A stretch of DNA of 17,919 nt from Actinomycetes bacterium. GTDB lineage: Bacteria > Actinomycetota > Actinomycetes > Actinomycetales > Cellulomonadaceae. Position 1 is the stretch's first letter; every line of letters begins with the position of its first letter. Below, in pieces: positions 6,872 through 14,776 of the stretch. The DNA is taken from NCBI GenBank assembly GCA_023389545.1, contig JAEWEI010000040.1, forward strand, positions 1 to 17,919. Direction: 5' to 3'. The notes beneath the pieces were generated by a model. The model saw only the letters and a program-made list of their open reading frames with translations, was not told where the DNA came from and ran no database searches. The position numbers and the translations under genes are program-made.

Positions 6872-7795
6872 TCAGGCGTCGGCGGCCAACGGCAGGCGTC
6901 GGACGCTGCGGAAGCGCCGCGGCTTGCCGTCGACGGGGTCGGTGAACTCGAGCTCGCCCGCGAGCAGTTGCAGCGGGCTGCTGAAGTCGTCCACCGGGAT
7001 GTCGCGCACCACGGGATACAGCGGGTCGTTGACGATCGGGATGCCGAGCCCGTACAGGTGCAGCCGCAACTGGTGGGTGCGCCCGGTGCGGGGTGTCAGG
7101 CGGTAGACCCCGTGGCCGTCCGCCTCCGACTCCAGCTCGACGAGCGTCTCCGCGTTGACGGGCGCCCCGGGCACGACCTGCGCCTGCCATGCGCCGCGCT
7201 CTTTGTGGATGTGGTTGCGGACCACCACGGGGAGCTCCAGGTCCGGGCGCAGTGGCGCCAGCGCCCAGTAGGCCTTCTCGACTGCGCGACGCTCGAACAG
7301 GGTCTGGTACGGGCCGCGCCACTGAGGCTCGGTGGCGAGCATCAGCAGGCCGGAGGTGACCCGGTCCAGGCGGTGCAGGGGCGACAGGTCCGGCAGGCCC
7401 AGCTCCGCCCGCAGGCGCACGACCACGCTCTGGAGCACATGCCGGCCACGGGGGATCGAGGACAGGAAGGCGGGCTTGTCGACCACCACGAGCCGCTCGT
7501 CACGGTGCACCACGTGGATCGGGGCCGGCACCTCGGGCTCGTCGCGCAGGTCGCGCTGGAACCACACGAACTGGTGCGGGGCGAAGGGGTCCTCATCGTG
7601 GACCGGGCGGCCGTCCGCGTCCACGAATCGCCGATCGGCCAGCATGTCCGCCACATCGACGTGCTCGGGCAGCTTGTGGCGCAGCCAGGCGCCCATCGTC
7701 GGCCACTCGTCCGGCCGCGAGCGGTCGCGGTCGGGGGTCCGCAGCCACGCGGCGCTCAGGCCGTGTCGGGCCGGGAGCGGGGAAGGGGGTGGCAC
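6872..7795 (-). CDS. RluA-family RNA pseudouridine synthase
   Basis: This 307-residue enzyme isomerises uridine to pseudouridine in rRNA or tRNA. The catalytic motif PLHRLDRVTSGLLMLA gives H141-R-L-D144, with D144 as the expected nucleophilic aspartate. Further RluA hallmarks are the upstream strand IHVVHRDERLVVVDKPAFLSSIP (about 93-115) and the later RLTPRTGRTHQLRLHLYGLGIPIVNDPLY (RTGRTHQIR-type motif). The first 80 residues have a basic, substrate-binding-like character. The start is GTG 7795; no strong Shine-Dalgarno is visible and a slightly different start is possible. Which uridine is modified cannot be told from sequence alone. It lies 61 bp downstream of the LacI-type gene on the same strand, separated by a small hairpin, so it is probably not part of the sugar system. 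Confidence 0.88.
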   Translation of the reverse strand: MPPPSPLPARHGLSAAWLRTPDRDRSRPDEWPTMGAWLRHKLPEHVDVADMLADRRFVDADGRPVHDEDPFAPHQFVWFQRDLRDEPEVPAPIHVVHRDERLVVVDKPAFLSSIPRGRHVLQSVVVRLRAELGLPDLSPLHRLDRVTSGLLMLATEPQWRGPYQTLFERRAVEKAYWALAPLRPDLELPVVVRNHIHKERGAWQAQVVPGAPVNAETLVELESEADGHGVYRLTPRTGRTHQLRLHLYGLGIPIVNDPLYPVVRDIPVDDFSSPLQLLAGELEFTDPVDGKPRRFRSVRRLPLAADA

Positions 7796-7835
7796 CCGGC
7801 GATGGTACGCAGGGCTCCGGTGAGGGGATCACTCG

Positions 7836-7851
7836 GCTGGGCGTGCCCAGC
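7836..7851 (-). terminator. Short hairpin downstream of the LacI-type gene
   Basis: GCTGGGC (7836-7842) pairs with GCCCAGC (7845-7851), with only two bases between the arms, so the innermost pair or two must open to form the loop. It lies 5 bp beyond the regulator stop codon and before the pseudouridine synthase start. No T-run is present. A weak intrinsic terminator is possible. Confidence 0.35.
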
Positions 7852-7856
7852 AGGTC

Positions 7857-8903
7857 TCACACGGCCGCCAAGGAGCCTCGCGAGCACAGCGGCAGCGGGA
7901 GCCGGTGCACGTCGCCGGGCCCGGAGCCCATCCCGTTCTGCACCCGGTCGATCAACAGCTCGACCGCGCGCCGCCCGAGTTGCTCGTGGGGGATCGCGAA
8001 TGTCGAGACGCCCGGTCGCATCCACTCGGCGAGGGGGTAGTTGTCGAACGAGACGATGGAGACGTCGTCGGGGATGGCGAGCCCGGCCTCGTGGAGCGCT
8101 TGGTAGGCGCCGAACGCCAGGCGGTCGTTGAAGCAGATGATCGCGCGCGGCTGTGGGTGCTCCCGCAGCAGGTCGTTCGTCGCGCGCCACCCCTCGGGGG
8201 GAAGCCATTCGCCGCAGAGGCGCCCGGACGCGGGTTCGAGCCCAGCGGCCGTGAGGACCTCGCGGATCCCGGCCAGCCGCTCGACGCCCGCCACGGTGCT
8301 GGGCGGCACGTCCTGCGGATCCGGCCCTGCGCCGATGAGGTGGATCTCGCGGTGGCCTGCCTCGAGGAGCAGCCGTGCGGCGGCGCGTCCCGCCTCGATC
8401 TCGTCGGGGACCACGGCGGGCGCGCTCGTGGGCTCGTCCGGGAGGGTGTTGAGCAGGACGGTGGGGATCCGGTCGAGCACTGCGGGAACAGCGCGGGTGC
8501 GCGTGAACATGGACGTGAGAATGATGCCGTCGACCTGCCGGTCGTGCATCGCCTCGAGCAGCGCTCCCTCGATCTCCGGGTCGCCCTCGGTCTCGCCGAT
8601 GAAGAGCATGAATCCGTGGTCGCGGGCGGCCTCGATGGCGCCCTTGATCATGTCGCCAGCGAGCTGAGAGGTGGCCACCGTGTCGGAGACGAGTCCGAGC
8701 GTGCGCGTCGTTCCTTTGCGCAGTCCGATTGACACGATATTCGGTCGGTACGAGAGTTCGGCGGCGGCCTCCCGCACGCGCTTTTGGACGCGCTGCGAGA
8801 TGCGCAACTCGTCGCCGCGACCAGAAAGCACTAGAGATGCTGTGGGCGATGACACGCCTGCGGCGCGTGCGACATCGGCCAATGTCACGCGACTGTTGTC
8901 CAC
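7857..8903 (-). CDS. LacI-family transcriptional regulator of the sugar operon
   Basis: This is a 348-residue repressor. Residues 6-26 (VTLADVARAAGVSSPTASLVL) form the LacI helix-turn-helix, followed by the hinge region ending ELSYRPN. The periplasmic-binding-protein-like effector domain then runs from TRTLGLVSDTVAT through IIICFNDRLAFGAYQALHEAG-like and DVSIVSFDNYPLAEWMRPGVSTF segments, which are family landmarks. GTG 8903 is chosen because GAGGGGAG precedes it at good spacing and the protein then starts like the family; a start at 9020 would add 39 unrelated residues. The gene is divergent from the transporter/sucrose phosphorylase operon, and a LacI-type palindrome lies in the shared intergenic region. 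It likely represses that operon and is released by sucrose or a related sugar (inference). Confidence 0.9.
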   Translation of the reverse strand: MDNSRVTLADVARAAGVSSPTASLVLSGRGDELRISQRVQKRVREAAAELSYRPNIVSIGLRKGTTRTLGLVSDTVATSQLAGDMIKGAIEAARDHGFMLFIGETEGDPEIEGALLEAMHDRQVDGIILTSMFTRTRAVPAVLDRIPTVLLNTLPDEPTSAPAVVPDEIEAGRAAARLLLEAGHREIHLIGAGPDPQDVPPSTVAGVERLAGIREVLTAAGLEPASGRLCGEWLPPEGWRATNDLLREHPQPRAIICFNDRLAFGAYQALHEAGLAIPDDVSIVSFDNYPLAEWMRPGVSTFAIPHEQLGRRAVELLIDRVQNGMGSGPGDVHRLPLPLCSRGSLAAV

Positions 8904-8926
8904 CTGACTCCCCTCGTCGCTTCGGG

Positions 8927-8932
8927 ATCCTA
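8927..8932 (-). promoter_or_regulatory. Possible -10 element of the LacI-type gene
   Basis: The minus strand reads TAGGAT, a good -10 match, 23 bp upstream of the GTG start. No convincing -35 is seen at the right distance. A loose dyad (TGGCG at 8958-8962, CGCCA at 8972-8976) lies just upstream and might be a second regulatory site. Confidence 0.3.
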
Positions 8933-9013
8933 GACGGGTGACGCCGCCTTGAGCGGTTGGCGAAAGCGATCCGCCATAGATCGGGCGTGATCGACCTGTG
9001 ACCTGCCACTGGC

Positions 9014-9043
9014 TTGACATTGACCATCCCCTGTCGAGAGCAT
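9014..9043 (+). promoter_or_regulatory. Promoter of the sugar-uptake/sucrose phosphorylase operon
   Basis: A perfect -35 hexamer TTGACA (9014-9019) is followed after 18 bp by GAGCAT (9038-9043), a weak -10 that keeps the A2 and T6 positions. The predicted transcription start, near 9050, falls in the LacI-type palindrome, as expected for a repressible promoter. The -35 is convincing; the -10 assignment is tentative. Confidence 0.55.
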
Positions 9044-9048
9044 CCTCG

Positions 9049-9066
9049 TGCTAAGCCGATTTAGCA
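9049..9066 (+). promoter_or_regulatory. LacI-family operator (18-bp palindrome with central CG)
   Basis: The sequence TGCTAAGCCGATTTAGCA has perfect 6-bp arms (TGCTAA / TTAGCA) and a central CG, with purine/pyrimidine symmetry in between. Even length and a central CG are the hallmark of LacI-family operators. It sits just downstream of the TTGACA promoter and about 50 bp before the TTG start, and it is the only copy noticed in the window. It is most likely the site of the divergent regulator. Confidence 0.75.
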
Positions 9067-9114
9067 ACCCGATCCGGGCCCCACCGGATGCGTTCCGACG
9101 AAAGGGAGACGACG

Positions 9115-10488
9115 TTGTCTCGAGCCCCTGAGAGGACCCGGCGCAGCACTGTCACGGCAGCGCTGTGCCTGGCAAGCCTCATGACCATCGCCGCCTGCGG
9201 CGCACCCGGCGCCACCACGGGTGATGACACCAAGCCGACCGCCGGAAACGCGAGCGCCTCAGGCGCGGCGCCGACGTGCGGCTCCGACGACGTCGTGCTC
9301 AGCGCGTACATCGAAACGGGATTCCCCCTGCCCAAGGCGCTCACTGAGGAATTCACGGCGCAACACCCCAACGTGACATTCGACATCCGCGAGGACCAGT
9401 TCGCCGTCATCACGCAGAACGCGCCGCGAATCCTCGCCGACAACCCGCCGGACCTGATGCGCCTGCCGCAGATGTCCGACCTCGCGAAGGACGGGCTCCT
9501 GCTCGATCTCGACCCCTACGCCAAGGCGCTCGGCTGGGACGAGTGGCCCGCCTCGCAGCTGCTGCAGATGCGCGTCGACGATGAGGGACGGCGCGGCGAC
9601 GGCCCCCTGTACGCCATGGGCCTGAACTACTCGATGACGGGCATCTTCTACAACAAGGAGATCGCCGCCGAGCTCGGCATGACTGAGACGCCGCAGACCC
9701 TCGCCGAGCTCGACGACCTGCTGCAGAGGGCGAAGGACGCCGGCTATAACCCGATCGGCCAGTTCAACGGCGGCGCGACAGGCGGCCTCGCCTTCCCGCT
9801 GCAGGCGCTCATGGCCTCCTACGGCGACGCCTCGAAGATCAACGCCTGGACGTTCCAGCAGCCCGGCGCGACCATCGCCACCCCGGAGAACATCAAGGCG
9901 GCCGAGCACCTGGACAAGTGGATCAAGGCCGGCTTCTTCGCCGATGACGCCAACGCCATCGACTACGCCACGATGATGAGCCGCTTCATCGACGGCAAGT
10001 CGCTGCTGATGTTCAACGGCGACTGGGAGTCCGGCAACCTCGACGCCCAGATGCCCGGCAAGGCCGGCTTCTTCCTGCTGCCCCCGCTCGAGGACGGCGG
10101 CAAGGTCGGCGCGATGTCCGCGCCCCTGACCTACGGCATCTCCGCGAAGGCCAAGAACGCCGACTGCGCCGCGTACTTCCTCGACTGGATCGCGACGAAC
10201 GACGAGGGCCGGACGATCGCCGTCGAGATCGGCGGCTCGCACCCCATGGGCCAGACGGGCGCCTTCATGCCCGAGGTCGACGCGGAGTCCGTGACCGCCC
10301 AGACGCTGGCCGCGGGCACCACCATCGGCGAGGACGACGGCGCGATGGAGTTCATCGCCAACGCCACCGGTGAGATCTACGCCAAGAGCTGGACGCCGAA
10401 CCTGCAGAAGCTCGTCGCGGGCCAGCAGACCCCCGAGGGGCTCCTCACGGCCGTGCAGGCCGACTACGAGAACCAGATCGGCGGCTGA
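9115..10488 (+). CDS. Sugar ABC transporter substrate-binding lipoprotein (CUT1 type)
   Basis: This is a 457-residue extracellular solute-binding protein, family 1. The N-terminus has a basic n-region (SRAPERTRR), a hydrophobic core (VTAALCLASLMTIA) and a lipobox ending IAAC with lipidated cysteine C28, so the mature protein is membrane-anchored outside the cell. The mature part has the typical segments DVVLSAYIETGFPLPKALTEEF, PPDLMRLPQMSDLAKDGLLLDL, YSMTGIFYNKEIAAELGM and LLMFNGDWESGNL. The start is TTG 9115, preceded by AAAGGGAG six bases upstream. An ATG at 9088 is in frame but lacks a Shine-Dalgarno and would lengthen the n-region. The first permease begins 1 bp after the stop. Substrate specificity is inferred from the operon (sucrose or a derivative), not from binding residues. 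Confidence 0.9.
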   Translation: MSRAPERTRRSTVTAALCLASLMTIAACGAPGATTGDDTKPTAGNASASGAAPTCGSDDVVLSAYIETGFPLPKALTEEFTAQHPNVTFDIREDQFAVITQNAPRILADNPPDLMRLPQMSDLAKDGLLLDLDPYAKALGWDEWPASQLLQMRVDDEGRRGDGPLYAMGLNYSMTGIFYNKEIAAELGMTETPQTLAELDDLLQRAKDAGYNPIGQFNGGATGGLAFPLQALMASYGDASKINAWTFQQPGATIATPENIKAAEHLDKWIKAGFFADDANAIDYATMMSRFIDGKSLLMFNGDWESGNLDAQMPGKAGFFLLPPLEDGGKVGAMSAPLTYGISAKAKNADCAAYFLDWIATNDEGRTIAVEIGGSHPMGQTGAFMPEVDAESVTAQTLAAGTTIGEDDGAMEFIANATGEIYAKSWTPNLQKLVAGQQTPEGLLTAVQADYENQIGG

Positions 10489-10489
10489 C

Positions 10490-11449
10490 ATGACAGCGAC
10501 GACCGGAACGCCCGGTCGCCGCGAGACGGTCGAGCACTCGACCAGCCACGAGGCCAGGCGCCGCGCCCTCAAAGCGCGGCGCCTGCGCCGGGGTTGGGCA
10601 GCACTCGCCCTCGTGGCGCCAGCGGCGCTCTTCTACGGCGTGTTCGTCCTGCGGCCGCTCGCCCTGACGTTCCAGTACTCGTTCTACGACTGGAACGGCG
10701 TGACGGAGGCGACCTGGGTCGGATGGGCCAACTACACCCGGCTCCTCGGCGAGAGCGAGATGCTCGGCTCGATCGTCAACGCGCTCCAGCTCATCATCTA
10801 CTTCTCGTTCGTGCCCGTGGTGCTCGGGCTGTTCGCGGCCGCGACCATTCGCAAGTTCGCCACCAGCCGGCTCGCGATCATCTCGCGCACAGTGCTCTTC
10901 CTCCCCCAGGTCATCCCCCTGGTCGCGGCGGGCATCATGTGGACCTGGCTGATGGCCTCCGATGGCCTGGTCAACCAGATCCTGCGCGTGATCGGCCTCG
11001 GCTCGCTAGCGCAGCCCTGGCTCGGCAACTTCGACACGGCCCTGCCCGCCGTCGGCGCCATCGGCGCCTGGGTGGCACTCGGCCTGTGCATGCTCCTGCT
11101 GCTGGCCGGCATGACCAAGATCGACCCGGCGCTCTACGAGGCGGCCCGGATCGACGGCGCCGGGGCGGTCCGCGAGTTCTTCGCGATCACCCTCCCGAGC
11201 CTGCGCCAGGAGATCGGCGTCTGCGTCACCGTGACGGTCATCGCGGCGCTCGCCAGCTTCGACATCATCTACATCTCCACTCAGGGCGGCCCGGGGAACA
11301 GCACCCTCGTGCCCGGGCTGGAGATCTACTACCTGGCGTTCTTCAGCCGGGAGATCGGGCAGGCGTCCGCGCTCGCGGTGGCCTTCATGCTCCTCGTGCT
11401 CGCGATCGTGCTGCCCATCCAGCGACTCACCAAGGACAGTGACTCATGA
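10490..11449 (+). CDS. Sugar ABC transporter permease 1 (MalF-like)
   Basis: This is a 319-residue inner-membrane permease. After a basic cytoplasmic N-terminus (about residues 10-35) there are about six transmembrane helices, beginning GWAALALVAPAALFYGVFVL. The EAA loop that docks the ATPase is EAARIDGAGAVREFFAITLP (217-236), with the conserved EAA and downstream G. The motif FDIIYISTQGGPGNST is typical of the MalF/UgpA-like partner. The ATG begins one base after the binding-protein stop, and the last four bases (ATGA) overlap the start of the second permease, so the genes are translationally coupled. No strong Shine-Dalgarno is needed in this context. An earlier in-frame start at 10370 would lie inside the binding-protein gene and is rejected. 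Confidence 0.92.
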   Translation: MTATTGTPGRRETVEHSTSHEARRRALKARRLRRGWAALALVAPAALFYGVFVLRPLALTFQYSFYDWNGVTEATWVGWANYTRLLGESEMLGSIVNALQLIIYFSFVPVVLGLFAAATIRKFATSRLAIISRTVLFLPQVIPLVAAGIMWTWLMASDGLVNQILRVIGLGSLAQPWLGNFDTALPAVGAIGAWVALGLCMLLLLAGMTKIDPALYEAARIDGAGAVREFFAITLPSLRQEIGVCVTVTVIAALASFDIIYISTQGGPGNSTLVPGLEIYYLAFFSREIGQASALAVAFMLLVLAIVLPIQRLTKDSDS

Positions 11450-12270
11450 TCGCCTCGCGCCAAGAGAAGTGGGTGGGCAACACCCTCCTGATCCTCCTGA
11501 TGGCCGTGACGATCATCCCGTTCCTCACGCTCTTCGTCACCGCGCTGCACCCGGCGGGCACCTACCCGTCGGGCCTGGAGTGGCCAGACGAGCCGCACTG
11601 GGAGAACTTCGCCGCTGCCTTCCAGTCCGCCAAGATGGGCAAGCTGCTGCTGTCGAGCGCGCTCATCGTCCTCGGCGTGGTCCCCGTGGCGCTGCTCATC
11701 GCCACCCTGGCGGGCTTCGCGCTGGGCCACCTGCGCCCGCCCGGCCACCGGTGGATCTTCCTGGCGTTCCTGCTGGGGCTGACCCTGCCGTTCCAGGGCG
11801 TCATCGTCCCGCTGTACTACCAGATGCGGGAGTTCGGGCTGCTGAACACCCGGTGGGCGATCATCCTGCCGCTGATCGGGCTGTACATGCCGTTCGCGGT
11901 GATGTGGATGCGCGCGCACTTCGTCAACATGCCGGCCGACCTCTCCGAGGCCGCGCGGATGGACGGCGCGAACACGTGGAAGCTCTTCACCAAGATCCAC
12001 CTGCCGCTGTCGATGCCCGCACTGTCGTCGCTCGCGATCCTGCTGTTCCTGTGGACGTGGAACCAGTTCCTCCTGGCGGTGGTCCTCGTTGACGACTCGA
12101 CGAAGCGGACCATGGCCGGCGCCCTGGGGGCCTTCCAGGGGCAGTACGGCACGGACATCCCGCTGCTCTGCGCCGGGTCGATCCTGATCCTCACGCCCAC
12201 CTTGATCGTGTTCCTCGTGTTCCAGCGCCAGTTCGTCTCGGCACTCCTGCAGGGAGCGATCAAGGGATGA
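11446..12270 (+). CDS. Sugar ABC transporter permease 2 (MalG-like)
   Basis: This is a 274-residue inner-membrane permease with about six helices, starting with TLLILLMAVTIIPFLTLFVTAL. The EAA loop is EAARMDGANTWKLFTKIHLP (168-187). The region LTLPFQGVIVPLYYQMREFGLLNTRWAIILPL and the late FLWTWNQFLLAVVLV are characteristic of carbohydrate permeases of the MalG/UgpE kind. It starts in an ATGA overlap with permease 1 and ends in an ATGA overlap with the esterase gene. It forms the membrane channel as a heterodimer with permease 1. Confidence 0.92.
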   Translation: MIASRQEKWVGNTLLILLMAVTIIPFLTLFVTALHPAGTYPSGLEWPDEPHWENFAAAFQSAKMGKLLLSSALIVLGVVPVALLIATLAGFALGHLRPPGHRWIFLAFLLGLTLPFQGVIVPLYYQMREFGLLNTRWAIILPLIGLYMPFAVMWMRAHFVNMPADLSEAARMDGANTWKLFTKIHLPLSMPALSSLAILLFLWTWNQFLLAVVLVDDSTKRTMAGALGAFQGQYGTDIPLLCAGSILILTPTLIVFLVFQRQFVSALLQGAIKG

Positions 12271-13295
12271 GCTCAGCACTGCCCCCGTTCGACCCGGAGA
12301 TCGCCCTCGCGCTGGCCGAACAGACCGACATCGTCGTGACGTCGCTCGCCCCGGACCAGATCGACGCGATGCGGGCCCGGGCCACCCCGCCGGACGTCCA
12401 CGCCGTGGCCACGGACGCCGGCTGCACGGTCAGCGAGCACCGCGCGCCGGGCCGCGACGGGGACGTCCCGGTGACGCTCGTCCGGCCGTCGCACAGCACT
12501 GGCCCGCTTCCCGTCCTCCTGCACCTCCACGGCGGCGGCCTCATCGCGGGCGCCGTCTCCGACAACGTCGAGGCCGCGCTGGCCGTGGCGCCCGGGTGGG
12601 CTGTCGCGTCCGTGGACTACCGGCTGGCCCCGGAGCACCAGTACCCCGCGGCAGTGGAGGACGCGTACGCGGCGCTGCTGTGGCTCGTCGCGGAGGCGGC
12701 ACAGCTCGGCATCGACCCTGCGCGCGTCGTCATCACGGGCGTCAGCGCTGGTGGCGGCTTGGCTGCCGCTCTCGCGCTGCTCGTGCGGGACCGCAACGGC
12801 CCACCGCTGCTCGGCCAGCTCCTCGTCTACCCGATGCTGGACGACCGCAACGACAGCGCCTCAGGGCACCAGATGGCGGGCGCCGGCTCGTGGGACCGTA
12901 CAGCCAACGCGACCGGCTGGGCCGCATACCTGGGCGCGGAGGCCGGGGGCCCGCACACCCCCGCATACGCGTCCGCTGCCCGTGCCGAGACCCTGCGCGG
13001 CCTGCCGCCGGCGTTCATCGACGTCGCCTCGGCTGAGACGTTCCGTGACGAGTGCGTCCAGTACGCCGCCCGTCTCTGGGCCGACGGCGGCGACGCCGAG
13101 CTGCACGTGTGGCCGGGAGGCTGCCACGGGTTCGACGGGCTCGCCCCGTCCGCCCGCGTGTCCGTCGCGGCGCGCGCCGCACGCGCGAGCTGGCTCGACC
13201 GGCTCCTGGCCCGCACCCCCGGCGAGGCGCCGCCCGCCGGGCGCCCACTGCCCCACCCGCATCCGCCGATCCGCACCCCGGAGTCCCCTACGTGA
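12267..13295 (+). CDS. Alpha/beta hydrolase, hormone-sensitive-lipase-type esterase
   Basis: This is a 342-residue cytoplasmic hydrolase. The oxyanion motif HGGG is at residues 88-91 and the nucleophile elbow is GVSAGGG with S160 (the common form is GDSAGG). The catalytic histidine is H287 in WPGGCHGFD. Where most members have DPLRDE, this one has SAETFRDE, so the acid is probably E257, a variant seen in many actinobacterial relatives. A Pro-rich tail (about 315-342) is unusual and may be unstructured. There is no signal peptide. It overlaps permease 2 by ATGA and the sucrose phosphorylase start by GTGA, so all are made together. The likely reaction is hydrolysis of a carboxylic ester; removing acyl groups from an imported sugar is suggested by context only. 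Confidence 0.87.
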   Translation: MSSALPPFDPEIALALAEQTDIVVTSLAPDQIDAMRARATPPDVHAVATDAGCTVSEHRAPGRDGDVPVTLVRPSHSTGPLPVLLHLHGGGLIAGAVSDNVEAALAVAPGWAVASVDYRLAPEHQYPAAVEDAYAALLWLVAEAAQLGIDPARVVITGVSAGGGLAAALALLVRDRNGPPLLGQLLVYPMLDDRNDSASGHQMAGAGSWDRTANATGWAAYLGAEAGGPHTPAYASAARAETLRGLPPAFIDVASAETFRDECVQYAARLWADGGDAELHVWPGGCHGFDGLAPSARVSVAARAARASWLDRLLARTPGEAPPAGRPLPHPHPPIRTPESPT

Positions 13296-14776
13296 ACACC
13301 CGCCCCCAGCTCATCACCTACGCCGACCGCCTCGCCGGCAGCGTCTCCGGACTCGCCGACCTGCTCGACGGCCCGCTCGCGGGAGCGTTCGGCGGAGTGC
13401 ACGTGCTGCCGTTCTTCACCCCGCACGACGGCGTCGACGCGGGCTTCGACCCCCGCGACCACACCACCGTCGATCCGCGTCTGGGGACGTGGGACGACAT
13501 GCGCGCGCTGGCGCAGGGCCGCACGGTCATGGCCGACCTGATCGTCAACCACATGTCCGCGGAGTCCGAGCAGTTCCTCGACGTCCGCGAGCGCGGCGAC
13601 GAGTCCCCCTGGGCGCCGATGTTCCTGACCCTCTCGTCGGTGTTCCCCGACGGCGCCACGGAGGCGGACCTCGCGCGGGTGTACCGGCCCCGGCCGGGCC
13701 TGCCGTTCACCACGATGACGCTGGGCGGCGAGCGTCGACTGGTCTGGACGACCTTCACCGCCGACCAGGTCGACATCGACCTGCGGACTCCGCAGGCCTG
13801 GGAGTACCTCGACTCGGTGGTCGACGCGCTCACCGCCGGCGGCGTCACCCAGATCCGGCTCGACGCCGTCGGGTACACCGGGAAGCAGGCGGGCACGGAC
13901 TGCTTCATGACCCCCGCCACCGACGAGTACACCGAGCGGATCGTGCGGCGGGCCCACGCCCGCGGCGCCTCCGTGCTGGTCGAGGTGCACGGCCACCACA
14001 CCCAGCAGATCGAGATCGCCCAGAAGGTCGACCACGTCTACGACTTCGCCCTCCCGCCGCTCGTGCTGCACGCGCTCACCGCCGCCGACCTCGAGCCGCT
14101 GGCCCACTGGCTGCGGATACGCCCGGCGAACGCCATGACGGTGCTCGACACGCACGACGGCATCGGCATCGTCGACGTCGGGCCGTCCGACCTGCGGCCC
14201 GGCGAGCCCGGCCTCCTCAAGCCCGGCCAGATCGACGCGCTCGTCGAGGCGATCCACCGCAACAGCGGCGGCGCCTCACGCCTCGCCACCGGGGCCGCCG
14301 CATCGAACCTGGACCTCTACCAGGTCAACTGCACGTTCTACGACGCCCTCGCGCGGGACGACCAGCGGTACGTGCTGGCCCGCCTGATCCAGCTCTTCGT
14401 GCCCGGCACGCCCCAGGTGTACTACGTGGGCCTCCTCGCCGGGGAGAACGACCTAGACCTGCTCGAGCGCACCGGCGTGGGCCGCGACGTCAACCGCCAC
14501 CACTACACGCCCGACGAGATCACCGCCGCCCTCGAGCGGCCGGCCGTCCGCGCACAGCTCGACGCGCTGCGCGTCCGCGCCACCCACCCCGCGTTCGAGG
14601 GGACGTTCGCCTGGGACCTGCAAGGCACGCGGGGCCGGATGACGTGGACCTCTGGCGACGAGCAGGCCACGCTCGACTTCGACGTCGCGGACGGGGCGTA
14701 CGCGATGACGGTCAGCACCGCTGAGGGCATCGTCGACGTGGTGTCGTCTGGGCGCCTGGCGGCGCGCGTCGGCTGA
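13292..14776 (+). CDS. gtfA: Sucrose phosphorylase (GH13 subfamily 18)
   Basis: This 494-residue enzyme reversibly phosphorolyses sucrose to alpha-glucose-1-phosphate and fructose, saving ATP. It matches Bifidobacterium adolescentis sucrose phosphorylase (504 aa) throughout, as recalled: QLITYADRL, GGVHVLPFFTP, DGVDAGFDPRDHT, MADLIVNHMSAES, YRPRPGLPFT, GAAASNLDLYQVN and PQVYYVGLLAGENDLDLL. Catalytic residues are D191 (nucleophile, IRLDAVGY), E231 (acid/base, VLVEVHG) and D289 (VLDTHDGIG), each one less than the Bifidobacterium numbering. After E231 the loop reads HGHHTQQ instead of HSYYKKQ, so acceptor specificity may differ and a related phosphorylase activity cannot be excluded. GTG 13292 overlaps the esterase stop (GTGA) and gives the family-like start. 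It is the last gene of the operon. Confidence 0.9.
   Translation: MNTRPQLITYADRLAGSVSGLADLLDGPLAGAFGGVHVLPFFTPHDGVDAGFDPRDHTTVDPRLGTWDDMRALAQGRTVMADLIVNHMSAESEQFLDVRERGDESPWAPMFLTLSSVFPDGATEADLARVYRPRPGLPFTTMTLGGERRLVWTTFTADQVDIDLRTPQAWEYLDSVVDALTAGGVTQIRLDAVGYTGKQAGTDCFMTPATDEYTERIVRRAHARGASVLVEVHGHHTQQIEIAQKVDHVYDFALPPLVLHALTAADLEPLAHWLRIRPANAMTVLDTHDGIGIVDVGPSDLRPGEPGLLKPGQIDALVEAIHRNSGGASRLATGAAASNLDLYQVNCTFYDALARDDQRYVLARLIQLFVPGTPQVYYVGLLAGENDLDLLERTGVGRDVNRHHYTPDEITAALERPAVRAQLDALRVRATHPAFEGTFAWDLQGTRGRMTWTSGDEQATLDFDVADGAYAMTVSTAEGIVDVVSSGRLAARVG

Noticed and set aside
8904..9020. 39-residue N-terminal extension of the LacI-type regulator
   Set aside because: It would put the helix-turn-helix 40 residues in, run through the promoter region, and ignore the good ribosome-binding site before GTG 8903.
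9259..10572. 437-codon antisense frame across the binding protein
   Set aside because: It mirrors the codon bias of the real gene and has no recognisable domain or ribosome-binding site.
12827..14257. 476-codon antisense frame across esterase and sucrose phosphorylase
   Set aside because: Shadow frame; both sense genes are supported by catalytic motifs and start/stop overlaps.
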